Below, piece by piece: positions 11,647-20,029 of a DNA stretch of 64,000 nucleotides; position 1 is the stretch's first letter; every line of letters starts with the position of its first letter. The notes beneath the pieces are model-generated. The model was not told where the DNA came from. It saw only the letters and a program-made list of their open reading frames with translations, and did not search any database. The DNA is from Thiobacillus denitrificans (GTDB lineage Bacteria > Pseudomonadota > Gammaproteobacteria > Burkholderiales > Thiobacillaceae), in assembly GCA_002403375.1 (NCBI GenBank), contig DHHQ01000026.1, forward strand, positions 221,276 to 285,275. The letters run 5' to 3'. Position numbers and translations under genes: made by a program.

Positions 11647-12594
11647 TCACTGCGCCGGGGCTTCGGCGGCCGGCGCCACGCCGCCGCCGAGGCCGTAGAC
11701 GTAGGCGGTCAGCAGGTGCAGCTTGGCCTCCTTGTTGGAGGTGGTGCCGAGCGTCTGCGCCATGCCGGGCATCACGCCGTTGCGGCCCTTGGCGATGGTC
11801 TCGATGATCGCCGCCTCGGAGCCGCCGTACAGCCACACCTTGTCGGTGAGGTTGGGCGCGCCCATCGCCTGCATGCCGGTGCCGTCGGGCATGTGGCAGG
11901 CGGCGCAGTTCTCCTCGAACTTCGGCCGGCCGGCGGCGGCCAGCGCGGCGTCGTGCTCGCGGCCGGAGAGCGACAGCACGTAGTGCGCGACCTCCTTGGT
12001 GCCGTCGGCGCCGAGCGCGTCGCCCAGCGCCGGCATCACGCCTTCGCGGCCGTCGGTGATGCTCGCCTGGATGCTCTCCGGGTCACCGCCGTACAGCCAG
12101 TCGCCGTCGGTCAGGTTGGGAAAGCCGCGGGCACCAGCGGCGTCGGAGCCGTGGCACTGCGAGCAGTAGGTCAGGAACAGGTTGCGGCCGATCGCGCGCG
12201 CGTCGGGGTCGGCGGCGACGGTGGCGATGTCCTGCTGCAGGAAGCGCTCGTAGACCGGCTGGAAGCGCGCTTCGGCGGCTTTCACCTCGGCCTCGTACTC
12301 ACCCAGCGAGCTCCACTTCAGCACGCCCGCATAGTTGCCGAGGCCGGGCCACAGCACGAGGTAGCCGATGGCGAACAGCAGCGTGCCGTAGAACAGGCCG
12401 AGCCACCAGCGCGGCAGCGGGTTGTTGAGATCCTGCAGGTCCTCGTCCCAGGTGTGCTCGATCAGCTCCGCCTTCTCGCCGGGGGCGAGCTTGCGGGTGG
12501 TCTGCGAGCGCAGGAAGAAATAGGTGCCGATGATGCTTACCAGGGTGATGACGCTGATGTAGATCGGCCAGAAGCCACTTGTGAAATCGCTCAT
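11647..12594 (-). CDS. ccoP: cbb3-type cytochrome oxidase diheme subunit III
   Basis: CcoP passes electrons from soluble or membrane cytochromes c to CcoO in the cbb3 oxidase. The 315-residue protein has two N-terminal membrane helices (about residues 8-28 and 65-85), as in the longer CcoP type, and two c-type heme sites: CSQCH at 144-148 and CAACH at 230-234. Downstream methionines (GVMPAL, GVMPGM) supply axial ligands. The ATG at 12594 overlaps the ccoQ stop in ATGA and has AAGGAG upstream, settling the start. The C-terminus is Ala/Pro-rich. Confidence 0.97.
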   Translation of the reverse strand: MSDFTSGFWPIYISVITLVSIIGTYFFLRSQTTRKLAPGEKAELIEHTWDEDLQDLNNPLPRWWLGLFYGTLLFAIGYLVLWPGLGNYAGVLKWSSLGEYEAEVKAAEARFQPVYERFLQQDIATVAADPDARAIGRNLFLTYCSQCHGSDAAGARGFPNLTDGDWLYGGDPESIQASITDGREGVMPALGDALGADGTKEVAHYVLSLSGREHDAALAAAGRPKFEENCAACHMPDGTGMQAMGAPNLTDKVWLYGGSEAAIIETIAKGRNGVMPGMAQTLGTTSNKEAKLHLLTAYVYGLGGGVAPAAEAPAQ

Positions 12595-12758
12595 TTCTTG
12601 TCTCCTTGTTGGGCGGGCGCGTCGTCCTCTTCGAAGGGCAGTTTCCCGGCGTCTTCGAACCGGTCCTTGTTGCCCCGGCTGTAGGCCCACCAGACGATGC
12701 CGATGAAGACCACGACGAAGACGACCGTGACGATGCCGCTGACGGTTCCGCTGTCCAT
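12591..12758 (-). CDS. ccoQ: cbb3-type cytochrome oxidase subunit CcoQ
   Basis: This 55-residue protein has one membrane helix (TVSGIVTVVFVVVFIGIVWW) and a charged C-terminus (SRGNKDRFEDAGKLPFEED), the standard form of CcoQ/FixQ, which stabilises the oxidase and the CcoP interaction. The start at ATG 12758 begins MDSGTVSG. The stop overlaps the ccoP start by 4 bp, and ccoO ends 7 bp upstream, so the order is the canonical NOQP. Confidence 0.93.
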   Translation of the reverse strand: MDSGTVSGIVTVVFVVVFIGIVWWAYSRGNKDRFEDAGKLPFEEDDAPAQQGDKK

Positions 12759-12765
12759 TGCGCGC

Positions 12766-13371
12766 TCAGTTCCGGGGGGCGTGGGTGCCAAGCACCTGCA
12801 GGTAGGCGATGATCGCGTCCATCTCGGTCTTGTCTTCGAGCTCGGCGGGCGCGTTTGCGATCTCCTCCTCGGTGTAGCCGTGGCCGACGATGTTCAGCGT
12901 GCGCATCTTCTTCTGGATCGCAGCGTCTTTCAGCGGACGGTCGAGCCAGGGGTAGGCCGGCATGTTCGATTCCGGCACCACGTCGCGCGGGTTCATCAGG
13001 TGGGCGTAGTGCCAGGCGTCGGAATAGCGGCCGCCGACGCGGTGGAGGTCCGGGCCGGTGCGCTTGGAGCCCCACAGGAAGGGACGGTCGTAGGTGTACT
13101 CCCCGGCGACCGAATAGTGGCCGTAGCGCTCGGTCTCGGCGCGGAACGGACGCACCATCTGCGAGTGGCAGCCGACGCAGCCTTCGCGGATGTAGATGTC
13201 GCGTCCGGAAAGCTGCAGCGCCGTGTAGGGCTTCAGGGTCGCCACCGGGGTGGTGGTCGAGGTCTGGAAGAACAGCGGCACGATCTGCACCAGGCCACCG
13301 ACGCTGACGATGAGGATGGTCAGCACGATCAGCAGGCCGAGGTTCTTTTCGATCTTCTCATGCGTAATCAT
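12766..13371 (-). CDS. ccoO: cbb3-type cytochrome oxidase monoheme subunit II
   Basis: CcoO is the membrane-anchored monoheme cytochrome c of the cbb3 oxidase and relays electrons to CcoN. The 201-residue protein has an N-terminal membrane anchor (about residues 10-35) and the heme motif CVGCH at 65-69 followed by SQMVRPF, a strong family signature. The later RTGPDLHRVGGRY and NMPAYPWL motifs, including the axial Met, also fit. ATG 13371 is preceded by AAGGAGA at good spacing, and the gene starts 11 bp after ccoN. Confidence 0.97.
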   Translation of the reverse strand: MITHEKIEKNLGLLIVLTILIVSVGGLVQIVPLFFQTSTTTPVATLKPYTALQLSGRDIYIREGCVGCHSQMVRPFRAETERYGHYSVAGEYTYDRPFLWGSKRTGPDLHRVGGRYSDAWHYAHLMNPRDVVPESNMPAYPWLDRPLKDAAIQKKMRTLNIVGHGYTEEEIANAPAELEDKTEMDAIIAYLQVLGTHAPRN

Positions 13372-13382
13372 GTTCGGTCTCC

Positions 13383-14804
13383 TTAGGCGTGGACGGCTTG
13401 CGGGATGGCGGCGTCATTGACGACGCGGCCGATGCGGACCGTCTTCCAGACGTTGTACGCCATCATCAGCATGCCGCTGAAGAACAGCGCGCCGCCGAGC
13501 AGGCGAATGCCGTAGAAGGGATACATGGTGTTGAGCACCTGGGCGAAGCTGTAGGTCAGCGTGCCGTCGACGTTCGCCGCGCGCCACATCAGGCCCTGCG
13601 CCACCCCGGCGATCCACATCGAGGCGATGTAGAGCACGACGCCGATGGTCGACAGCCAGAAATGCCACTCGATCAGCTTGGTGCTGAACATCGATTCGCG
13701 GCCGAACAGACGCGGGATCAGGTAGTACATCGAACCGATGGTGATCATCGCCACCCAGCCCAGCGCTCCGGAGTGCACGTGGCCGATGGTCCATTCGGTG
13801 TAGTGGGAGAGCGCGTTGACCGTCTTGATCGACATCATCGGGCCTTCGAAGGTCGACATGCCGTAGAACGACAGCGCGGTGACGAGGAACTTGAGGATCG
13901 GATCGGTGCGCAGTTTGTGCCACGCGCCGGACAGCGTCATGATGCCGTTCATCATGCCGCCCCAGGACGGTGCCAGCAGCATCAGCGAAAACACCATGCC
14001 GAGGCTCTGCGCCCAGTCGGGCAGCGCCGTGTACTGCAGGTGGTGCGGGCCTGCCCACATGTAGATGAAGTTGAGCGACCAGAAGTGCACGACCGACAGG
14101 CGGTACGAGTAGATCGGACGGCCCGCCTGCTTGGGAATGAAGTAGTACATCATGCCGAGGAAGGCGGTGGTGAGGAAGAAGCCCACCGCGTTATGGCCGT
14201 ACCACCACTGCACCATGGCGTCCTGGACTCCGGCATACAGCGAGTACGACTTGGTCAGCGTCACCGGCAGTTCCAGGTTGTTGACGATGTGCAGGATCGC
14301 GATGGTCAGGATGTAGGCGCCGAAGAACCAGTTCGAGACGTAGATGTGCTTGGTCTTGCGCTTGGCGATGGTGCCGAAGAACACCAGCGCGTAAGCCACC
14401 CACACGAGCGTGATCAGGATGTCGATCGGCCATTCGAGCTCGGCGTATTCCTTGGTGCTGGTGAAGCCCAGCGGCAGGGTGATCGCGGCCAGCACGATCA
14501 CCGTCGTCCAGCCCCAGAAGGTGAAGGCAGCGAGCTTCTCGGCCCACAGCCTGACCTGGCAGGTGCGCTGCACGATGTAGTAGGAGACCGCGAACAGGCC
14601 CGAGCCGCCGAAGGCGAAGATCACTGCGTTGGTGTGCAGCGGCCGCAGGCGCCCGTATGAAAGCCACTCGATGCCGAAGGTCAGATCAGGCCAGATCAGC
14701 TGCGCCGCCAGGATCACCCCGACCAGCATGCCGACGATCCCCCATACCACCGTCATGATGGCGAACTGGCGGACGACCTTGTAGTTGTAGGTTGTCGCTT
14801 CCAT
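13383..14804 (-). CDS. ccoN: cbb3-type cytochrome oxidase catalytic subunit I
   Basis: CcoN is the proton-pumping, oxygen-reducing heme-copper subunit of the high-affinity cbb3 terminal oxidase, used at low oxygen. The 473-residue protein has about 12 membrane helices and conserved histidine motifs including RPLHTNAVIFAFG near the N-terminus, WWYGHNAVGFFLT, WAGPHHLQYTALP and HVHSGALGW near the heme pair. The start ATG 14804 has GGAGA eight bases upstream. It is the first gene of a compact minus-strand operon ccoNOQP. The 220-bp upstream region, shared with a divergent gene, carries a perfect 8-bp-arm palindrome likely to be a control site. Confidence 0.97.
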   Translation of the reverse strand: MEATTYNYKVVRQFAIMTVVWGIVGMLVGVILAAQLIWPDLTFGIEWLSYGRLRPLHTNAVIFAFGGSGLFAVSYYIVQRTCQVRLWAEKLAAFTFWGWTTVIVLAAITLPLGFTSTKEYAELEWPIDILITLVWVAYALVFFGTIAKRKTKHIYVSNWFFGAYILTIAILHIVNNLELPVTLTKSYSLYAGVQDAMVQWWYGHNAVGFFLTTAFLGMMYYFIPKQAGRPIYSYRLSVVHFWSLNFIYMWAGPHHLQYTALPDWAQSLGMVFSLMLLAPSWGGMMNGIMTLSGAWHKLRTDPILKFLVTALSFYGMSTFEGPMMSIKTVNALSHYTEWTIGHVHSGALGWVAMITIGSMYYLIPRLFGRESMFSTKLIEWHFWLSTIGVVLYIASMWIAGVAQGLMWRAANVDGTLTYSFAQVLNTMYPFYGIRLLGGALFFSGMLMMAYNVWKTVRIGRVVNDAAIPQAVHA

Positions 14805-14866
14805 ACACGTCTCCCGTGATTGATGACTGGATTAGTACATGCGAATTTGGTGATTGAAATCGCATA

Positions 14867-14888
14867 TTGAGGATGAATATATCCTCAA
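14867..14888. promoter_or_regulatory. Perfect palindrome upstream of ccoN (operator candidate)
   Basis: TTGAGGAT and ATCCTCAA form perfect 8-bp arms around a 6-bp spacer, GAATAT. The site lies 63-84 bp upstream of the ccoN start, within an AT-rich stretch. A possible minus-strand -10 (TACTAA, 14837-14832) would place the palindrome centre near -52, suited to an activator. It differs from the FNR/Anr consensus at the inner bases, so the binding protein is unknown. Confidence 0.55.
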
Positions 14889-15000
14889 ATAGGGGGGTGT
14901 CAAGTTGTCGCACCCCCCTGGGCGAGGTGGCGCGCGCGAAGTGTTGTTTGTGTGCGAAAACAGACGGCGTCCCTGGTTTTCGAGCCTGATTTAGACTAGG

Positions 15001-15006
15001 TATAGT
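15001..15006 (+). promoter_or_regulatory. Probable -10 box of the histidine phosphatase gene
   Basis: TATAGT lies 20 bp before the ATG at 15027. No good -35 is present at 17 bp. A transcript starting near 15013 would have a very short leader. The same TATAGT hexamer precedes genes at 45412 and 46101. Confidence 0.35.
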
Positions 15007-15026
15007 CGAGTTTCCGGTCGATTGAC

Positions 15027-15680
15027 ATGCACCACGTTCCCTGGCTCGTCGCCACCCGCATCTGCATCATCCGCCACGGCGAGACCGACTGGAACGTCGA
15101 GAAGCGCATCCAGGGGCACACCGACGTTCCGCTCAACGAAACGGGGCGGGCACAGGCGCTGGCGATGGCGTTCAACGCGGCCCACCACCGCTTCCAGGCG
15201 ATCTACAGCAGCGACCTCGCGCGGGCGCAGGAGACGGCGCAGGCGCTGGCGCAGCGCGAGGCGCACGCGGTGCGGCTGCTGCCGCAGCTGCGCGAGCGCC
15301 ACTTCGGCATCTTCCAGGGCATCACCGCCGCCGAGGGCGCGGCGCGCCATCCCGAGGCCCATGCCCGTTACGTCGCGCGCGATCCCGACTACGACTTCGA
15401 GACCGGCGAGTCGCTCACGCGCTTCGCCGGGCGCGTGGCGGAAGCGATCGACTGGATGGTGCGGCACCACAGCGGCCAGGCGATCGCCGCGGTCGCCCAC
15501 AGCGGCGTGCTCGACGTGGTGTATCGCCGCGCCACCGGCCGCCCGCTCACGACGCCGCGCGACTTCAAGATCCCCAACTGTGCGCTCAACTGGTTCCGCT
15601 TCGACGGCCAGGGCTGGCATCTCGAGGCGTGGGGCGACCGCCACCACCTGCACGAGGTGCTGTCGGAGCCGCCCGAATGA
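15027..15680 (+). CDS. Histidine phosphatase family protein (GpmB/CobC-like)
   Basis: The protein belongs to the phosphoglycerate-mutase-like superfamily, in which a phosphohistidine intermediate is formed. It shows the N-terminal catalytic IRHGETDWN motif, a YSSDLARAQETA segment, RERHFGIFQG and the second catalytic His in VAHSGVLDVV. Length is 217 residues. The substrate cannot be told from sequence: such proteins include GpmB-like phosphatases and alpha-ribazole phosphatase. No cobalamin genes lie nearby. It overlaps the downstream gpmA by 4 bp (ATGA), indicating co-translation with a related enzyme. Confidence 0.85.
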   Translation: MHHVPWLVATRICIIRHGETDWNVEKRIQGHTDVPLNETGRAQALAMAFNAAHHRFQAIYSSDLARAQETAQALAQREAHAVRLLPQLRERHFGIFQGITAAEGAARHPEAHARYVARDPDYDFETGESLTRFAGRVAEAIDWMVRHHSGQAIAAVAHSGVLDVVYRRATGRPLTTPRDFKIPNCALNWFRFDGQGWHLEAWGDRHHLHEVLSEPPE

Positions 15681-16399
15681 GCGCCCCGGCAGAATGGGTG
15701 GTGCTGTTCCGCCACGGCCACAGCGAATGGAACCTCACCGACCGCTTCACCGGCTGGACCGACATTCCGCTGACCGGGGTGGGGCTGGCCGAGGCGGCCG
15801 CAGCGGGGGAGCGGCTGGCTGCCGCGGGCTTCGCCTTCGACGAGGTGCACGGCTCGGTGCTGCAGCGCACGCGCCAGACCGCCGAGGCGCTGCTGGCGGC
15901 GATGGGGACGCCCGGGGTGCCGTTCTTCACGACCTGGCGGCTCAACGAGCGGCACTACGGCGCGCTGCAGGGGATGAACAAGCGCGAGATCTTCGCGACC
16001 TGGGGCGAAGAGGCGTCGCGCCGCTGGTGGCGCGGCTACTACGAGCCGCCGCCCCCGCTGGACCCGGACGACCCGCGCCATCCGCGCTTCGATCCGCGCT
16101 ACGCCTCGCTGCCGCCCGAGGACCTGCCGGCGAGCGAAAGCCTGCGCGACTGCCAGCGCCGCACCCTGCCGTACTGGAACGAGGTGTTGCTGCCGCGCCT
16201 GCGTGCCGGGCGCCGCCTGCTGGTGATCAGCCACGGCAACACCCTGCGCGGGCTGGTGATGCACCTCGACGGTCTCAGCCCCGAGGCGATGGAGAAGGTG
16301 GAGATTCCTTCCGGGGTGCCGCTGGTCTACCGCTTCGCCGGCGATCTTTCCGTCACCGGGCGCGAATGGCTCGAGGTGCCGGCGGCCGGCACGGCCTGA
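15677..16399 (+). CDS. gpmA: 2,3-bisphosphoglycerate-dependent phosphoglycerate mutase
   Basis: This glycolytic and gluconeogenic enzyme interconverts 3- and 2-phosphoglycerate in the cytoplasm. The 240-residue protein has the dPGM pattern: LFRHGHSEWNLTDRFTGW with the phosphohistidine, RTRQTAEALL, LNERHYGALQGMNK, and LLVISHGNTLRGLV with the second His. The ATG at 15677 overlaps the preceding stop as ATGA and is preferred over the earlier in-frame start at 15629. The stop TGA (16397-16399) directly abuts the stop of the convergent ald gene, forming TGATCA with no intergenic base. Confidence 0.95.
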   Translation: MSAPAEWVVLFRHGHSEWNLTDRFTGWTDIPLTGVGLAEAAAAGERLAAAGFAFDEVHGSVLQRTRQTAEALLAAMGTPGVPFFTTWRLNERHYGALQGMNKREIFATWGEEASRRWWRGYYEPPPPLDPDDPRHPRFDPRYASLPPEDLPASESLRDCQRRTLPYWNEVLLPRLRAGRRLLVISHGNTLRGLVMHLDGLSPEAMEKVEIPSGVPLVYRFAGDLSVTGREWLEVPAAGTA

Positions 16400-17482
16400 T
16401 CAGCCGAAGCCGAGGTCCTGTGCCAGTCCGGCGTGGGTGATCCGGCCCGCGCGCACGTGCAGGCCCTGGGCCAGGCCGGGGTCGGCGTCGAGCGCGGCGA
16501 GACCCTCCGCGGCGAGCGCCTGCACGTAGGGCAGGGTGGCGTGGGTGAGCGCCTTGGTCGAGGTGCGCGCGACCGCGCCCGGCATGTTGGTGACGCAGTA
16601 ATGGACGATGCCGGCCTCGACGAAGAAGGGCGCGCTGTGGGTGGTCGGGCGCGAGGTCTCGGCGATGCCGCCCTGGTCGATGGCGACGTCGACCAGCACC
16701 GACCCCTGCGGCATGCGCGCGAGCATGGCGCGGCTGATCAGGCGCGGCGCGTGGCGGCCGGGGATCTGCGCGGCGCCGATGACGACGTCGGCGTGCTCGA
16801 GGCTGTCGCCGATCGCGTCGGGCGACGAAAAGCGGGTCTCCACGCGGGCACCGAACAGGGCTTCCGCATGCGCGAGCTTGTCGGTCCGGCGGTCGAGCAG
16901 CGTCACCCGCGTGCCGAGCCCGACTGCGGTGCGCGCGGCGCTCATGCCGACCACGCCGGCGCCGATGACGAGGACGCGCCCCGGCGGCACGCCGGGCAGG
17001 CCGGTGATCAGCTTGCCGCTGCCGCCGTGCGGGGTCTGCAGGCCGAGCGCGCCCATCTGCGGCGCCAGCCGCCCGGCGATGTCCGACATCGGCTGCAGGA
17101 GCGGCAGCCCGCCGCCCGGCCGGCCGACGGTCTCGTAGGCGATCGCCGTCACCCCGCGATCCATCAGCTCGCGCGCGAGCGCCGGCGCCGCGGCGAGGTG
17201 CAGGTAGCAGAACAGCAGCTGGCCTTCGCGCAGCAGCCCGAGTTCGTCGGGCTGCGGCTCCTTCACCTTGACGACGAGTTCGGCCGCCCAGGCCTCGGCG
17301 GGCGTCGCCACGACGGTCGCGCCGGCGGCGCGGTAGACGTCGTCGGCGAAGCCGGAGGCCGCGCCGGCGCCGGTCTCGACGCTGACGCGATGGCCGGCCT
17401 CGACGAGCACGCGCGCGCCTTCCGGCGTCAGCGCGACGCGGTGTTCGTGGTTCTTGATTTCGCGGGGAATGCCGATGCGCAT
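16400..17482 (-). CDS. ald: Alanine dehydrogenase
   Basis: The enzyme reversibly deaminates L-alanine to pyruvate with NAD. The 360-residue protein begins MRIGIPREIKNHEHRVALTP, the family signature with the substrate-binding Arg/Lys. LFCYLHLAA carries the catalytic His, and the Rossmann motif VLVIGAGVVGMSAARTA binds NAD. The C-terminal NMPGAVARTSTKAL and TLPYVQALA are typical of Ald rather than of transhydrogenase alpha subunits. It is slightly shorter than the usual 370. A G-run of nine lies just upstream of the start (17490s), and no strong Shine-Dalgarno is visible. It is convergent with gpmA and downstream of pyrD on the same strand. Confidence 0.93.
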   Translation of the reverse strand: MRIGIPREIKNHEHRVALTPEGARVLVEAGHRVSVETGAGAASGFADDVYRAAGATVVATPAEAWAAELVVKVKEPQPDELGLLREGQLLFCYLHLAAAPALARELMDRGVTAIAYETVGRPGGGLPLLQPMSDIAGRLAPQMGALGLQTPHGGSGKLITGLPGVPPGRVLVIGAGVVGMSAARTAVGLGTRVTLLDRRTDKLAHAEALFGARVETRFSSPDAIGDSLEHADVVIGAAQIPGRHAPRLISRAMLARMPQGSVLVDVAIDQGGIAETSRPTTHSAPFFVEAGIVHYCVTNMPGAVARTSTKALTHATLPYVQALAAEGLAALDADPGLAQGLHVRAGRITHAGLAQDLGFG

Positions 17483-17528
17483 GACGGTCTCGGGGGGGGG
17501 TTATGCCTGCAGCATAGTCGAGGGGCGC

Positions 17529-18539
17529 TCAGGCGAGGCGCGCGACGCATTCGCGTACCAGCGTGGGGCCGCGGTAGATCAGGCCGGAATAGAGCTGAAC
17601 GAGCGAGGCGCCGGCGTCGATCTTCTCGCGCGCGTCGTCGCCCGACAGGATGCCGCCGACGCCGATGATCGGCACCTCGCCGGCGAGGTGCCGCGCGAGT
17701 TCGCGGATCACCCGGGTCGACGCGGCGCGCACCGGTGCGCCCGACAGGCCGCCGGCCTCGTCCGCGTTGGGCAGCCCGGCGACGGCGTCGCGCGCGATGG
17801 TGGTGTTGGTCGCGATCACCGCGTCGATGCGGTGCATCATCAGCAGCGCGGCGATCGCGGCGACCTGCGCGTCGTCGAGGTCGGGCGCGATCTTCAGCGC
17901 GACCGGGACGTAGCGGCCGTGCTGTTGCGCGAGCTCCGACTGCCTGAGCTTGATCGCCGAGAGCAGCGCGTCGAGCGCCTCGTCCTTCTGCAGTTCGCGC
18001 AGGTTCTGCGTGTTGGGCGAGGAAATGTTCACCGTGACGTAGCTCGCGTGCGGGTAGACCTTGTCGAGGCAGGCGAGGTAGTCGTCGACCGCGTGCTCGT
18101 TGGGCGTGTCCTTGTTCTTGCCGATGTTGATGCCGAGGATCCCCTTGAATCCGCTCGCCTCGACGTTCTTCACCAGGTTGTCGACGCCGAGGTTGTTGAA
18201 GCCCATGCGGTTGATGATCGCTTCGGCCTGCGGCAGGCGGAACAGGCGCGGCTGCGGGTTGCCGGGCTGCGGCCGCGGCGTCACCGTGCCGATCTCGATG
18301 AAGCCGAAGCCGAGCGCCGCCAGCGCGTCGATGTGCGCGCCGTCCTTGTCGAGCCCCGCCGCGAGTCCGACCGGGTTGGGGAAGTCGAGCCCCATGAGGT
18401 GCACCGGCCTGCCGGCGGCGCGCGGCAGCAGGCCGAGCAGGCCGCTGCGGTGCGCGAGGTCGAGACCGGCGAGGGTGAGCTTGTGCGCGTCCTCGGGGTC
18501 GAGCGAGAACAGGGCGGGGCGGATCAGCGGATAGAGCAT
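17529..18539 (-). CDS. pyrD: Dihydroorotate dehydrogenase (quinone), class 2
   Basis: PyrD oxidises dihydroorotate to orotate in pyrimidine synthesis and passes electrons to membrane quinones. The 336-residue protein has the amphipathic N-terminal membrane-associating helix (MLYPLIRPALFSLDPEDAHK) that marks class 2 enzymes, NPVGLAAGLDKDG, the flavin-site NISSPNTQNLRELQ, the proton-abstracting Ser in that motif, and VGVGGILSGDDAR for phosphate binding. It starts 1 bp after the symporter stop, suggesting co-transcription, though the two are not functionally related. Confidence 0.96.
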   Translation of the reverse strand: MLYPLIRPALFSLDPEDAHKLTLAGLDLAHRSGLLGLLPRAAGRPVHLMGLDFPNPVGLAAGLDKDGAHIDALAALGFGFIEIGTVTPRPQPGNPQPRLFRLPQAEAIINRMGFNNLGVDNLVKNVEASGFKGILGINIGKNKDTPNEHAVDDYLACLDKVYPHASYVTVNISSPNTQNLRELQKDEALDALLSAIKLRQSELAQQHGRYVPVALKIAPDLDDAQVAAIAALLMMHRIDAVIATNTTIARDAVAGLPNADEAGGLSGAPVRAASTRVIRELARHLAGEVPIIGVGGILSGDDAREKIDAGASLVQLYSGLIYRGPTLVRECVARLA

Positions 18540-18540
18540 G

Positions 18541-19848
18541 TCAGGAGGCGGGTTGGGAGGATGGGGGGCGCTGTGTCACGGTCTCGACCGGGCCCGCGGC
18601 CGGGTCGTCGTAGACCGCGCGGTCGAGCGCGTCTTCGCTGTTGGCGACGATGCAGGTCACCGCGCAGTCGCCGGTGACGTTGACCGTGGTGCGCAGCATG
18701 TCGAGCAGGCGGTCGACGCCGATGATGAGCGCGATCCCCTCGGCGGGCAGGCCGACCTGGCCGAGCACCATGGTCAGCGTGACCAGGCCGACCGCGGGAA
18801 TCGCGGCGGTGCCGACCGAGGCGAGCGTCGCGGTGAGCACCACCAGCAGGAAGTCGGTGAAGGCGAGGTCGATGCCGTAGACGTTGGCGATGAATACCGT
18901 CGCGACCCCCTGCATCATCGCGGTGCCGTCCATGTTGATGGTCGCGCCGAGCGGCACGGTGAACGACGCGACGCTGTTCCGCGCCCCCATCCTGTATTCC
19001 GCCGTGCGCAGGGTGACCGGGATGGTCGCGCCGGAACTGGCGGTGGAGAACGCGAACGCCGCCGGGTCGCGCATCTTCTTCAGGAAGGTGATCGGGTTGA
19101 GGCGGGCCAGCACCCGCAGCAGCAGCGGGTAGGTGACGAACAGCTGGATCGCCAGCGCGGCGGTGAGGGTGAGGAAATAGGCCGCCAGCGGCAGCAGGAT
19201 GTCCAGCCCCTGGGTGGCGAAGGTGCCGGTGATCAGCGCGAACACGCCCCAGGGGGCGAGCCGCATGATCCATTCGACCATGTGCATGATCACCGTGTTG
19301 AGGTCGGTGAAGAGATTCAGCACGTGCCTGCCGCGCGCGCCCGACATCGTCACCGCGATGCCGAACAACAGCGCGAACACAATGACCTGCAGCATGTTGC
19401 CCTCGGCCATCGCCGCCACCGGGTTGGTCGGCACCATGTCGATCAGCACCTGGGTGATCGGCGGCGCCTCCTTGCCGGTGAAGCTGGCTTCGGTCGCGCC
19501 GGCGTCGAAGCCGCGCCCCGGCCCGACCGCGCCGGCCAGCGTGAGCGCGATCGTCACCGCGATCGCGGTGGTGGCGAGATAGAGCGCCAGCGCCTTGGCG
19601 CCGATGCGCCCGAGCGCCTTCATGTCGGACAGGGCGGTGACGCCCGCCACCAGCGACACCAGCACCAGCGGCACCACCATCATCTTCAGCGCCGACACGA
19701 ACAGCGTGCCGACCACCCCGAGCACGCCGTCGAGCAGGTAGATCTGCGCCCAGGCGGGCGGGCCGAAGGCATTGAGCACGCTGCCGAGGACGATGCCGGC
19801 GAGCATGGCGAAAATGATCCGCTGCGTGAGCGTCGGGGTCGATTTCAT
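18541..19848 (-). CDS. Dicarboxylate/amino acid:cation symporter (DAACS family)
   Basis: The 435-residue protein is a glutamate/aspartate or C4-dicarboxylate symporter of the GltP/DctA type. It has about eight membrane helices plus re-entrant loops, with the family's serine-rich hairpin (FSTASSGATIPVT) and the cation/substrate motif GATINMDGTAM. The later TATLASVGTAAIPAVG and DRLLDMLRTTVNVTGD carry the conserved substrate-binding Asp/Arg region. ATG 19848 (MKSTPTLTQRI) gives the normal family length; the longer open frame upstream is non-coding. Whether it prefers glutamate, aspartate or dicarboxylates cannot be decided here. Confidence 0.92.
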   Translation of the reverse strand: MKSTPTLTQRIIFAMLAGIVLGSVLNAFGPPAWAQIYLLDGVLGVVGTLFVSALKMMVVPLVLVSLVAGVTALSDMKALGRIGAKALALYLATTAIAVTIALTLAGAVGPGRGFDAGATEASFTGKEAPPITQVLIDMVPTNPVAAMAEGNMLQVIVFALLFGIAVTMSGARGRHVLNLFTDLNTVIMHMVEWIMRLAPWGVFALITGTFATQGLDILLPLAAYFLTLTAALAIQLFVTYPLLLRVLARLNPITFLKKMRDPAAFAFSTASSGATIPVTLRTAEYRMGARNSVASFTVPLGATINMDGTAMMQGVATVFIANVYGIDLAFTDFLLVVLTATLASVGTAAIPAVGLVTLTMVLGQVGLPAEGIALIIGVDRLLDMLRTTVNVTGDCAVTCIVANSEDALDRAVYDDPAAGPVETVTQRPPSSQPAS

Positions 19849-19921
19849 CGTTATGGGGGTGGGCGGGAACAGCCCGATTGTAGCGCCGGCGCGCGCCGGC
19901 CAGGAGCGGCCGCAGTGCCGG

Positions 19922-19927
19922 TATAAT
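19922..19927 (+). promoter_or_regulatory. Consensus -10 box for the KamA-family gene
   Basis: A perfect TATAAT lies about 100 bp before the ATG at 20030. The DNA at the -35 position is GC-rich and has no TTGACA match, so activation by a protein is possible. Transcription would begin near 19934. Confidence 0.5.
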
Positions 19928-20029
19928 GTTTGGTGCAAAACAAGTTGGCGGCAAGCCACATTGCAGAAAACCACATCTCGGCCGTCGCCCGCGTTCGCGC
20001 GCCGCGCCCGTTTCGTTGCGAGGAAGTCC

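Noticed and set aside
14820..14833. TTGAT half of an FNR/Anr box upstream of ccoN
   Set aside because: The matching right half at the required spacing reads GGATT rather than ATCAA, so it is not a convincing site.
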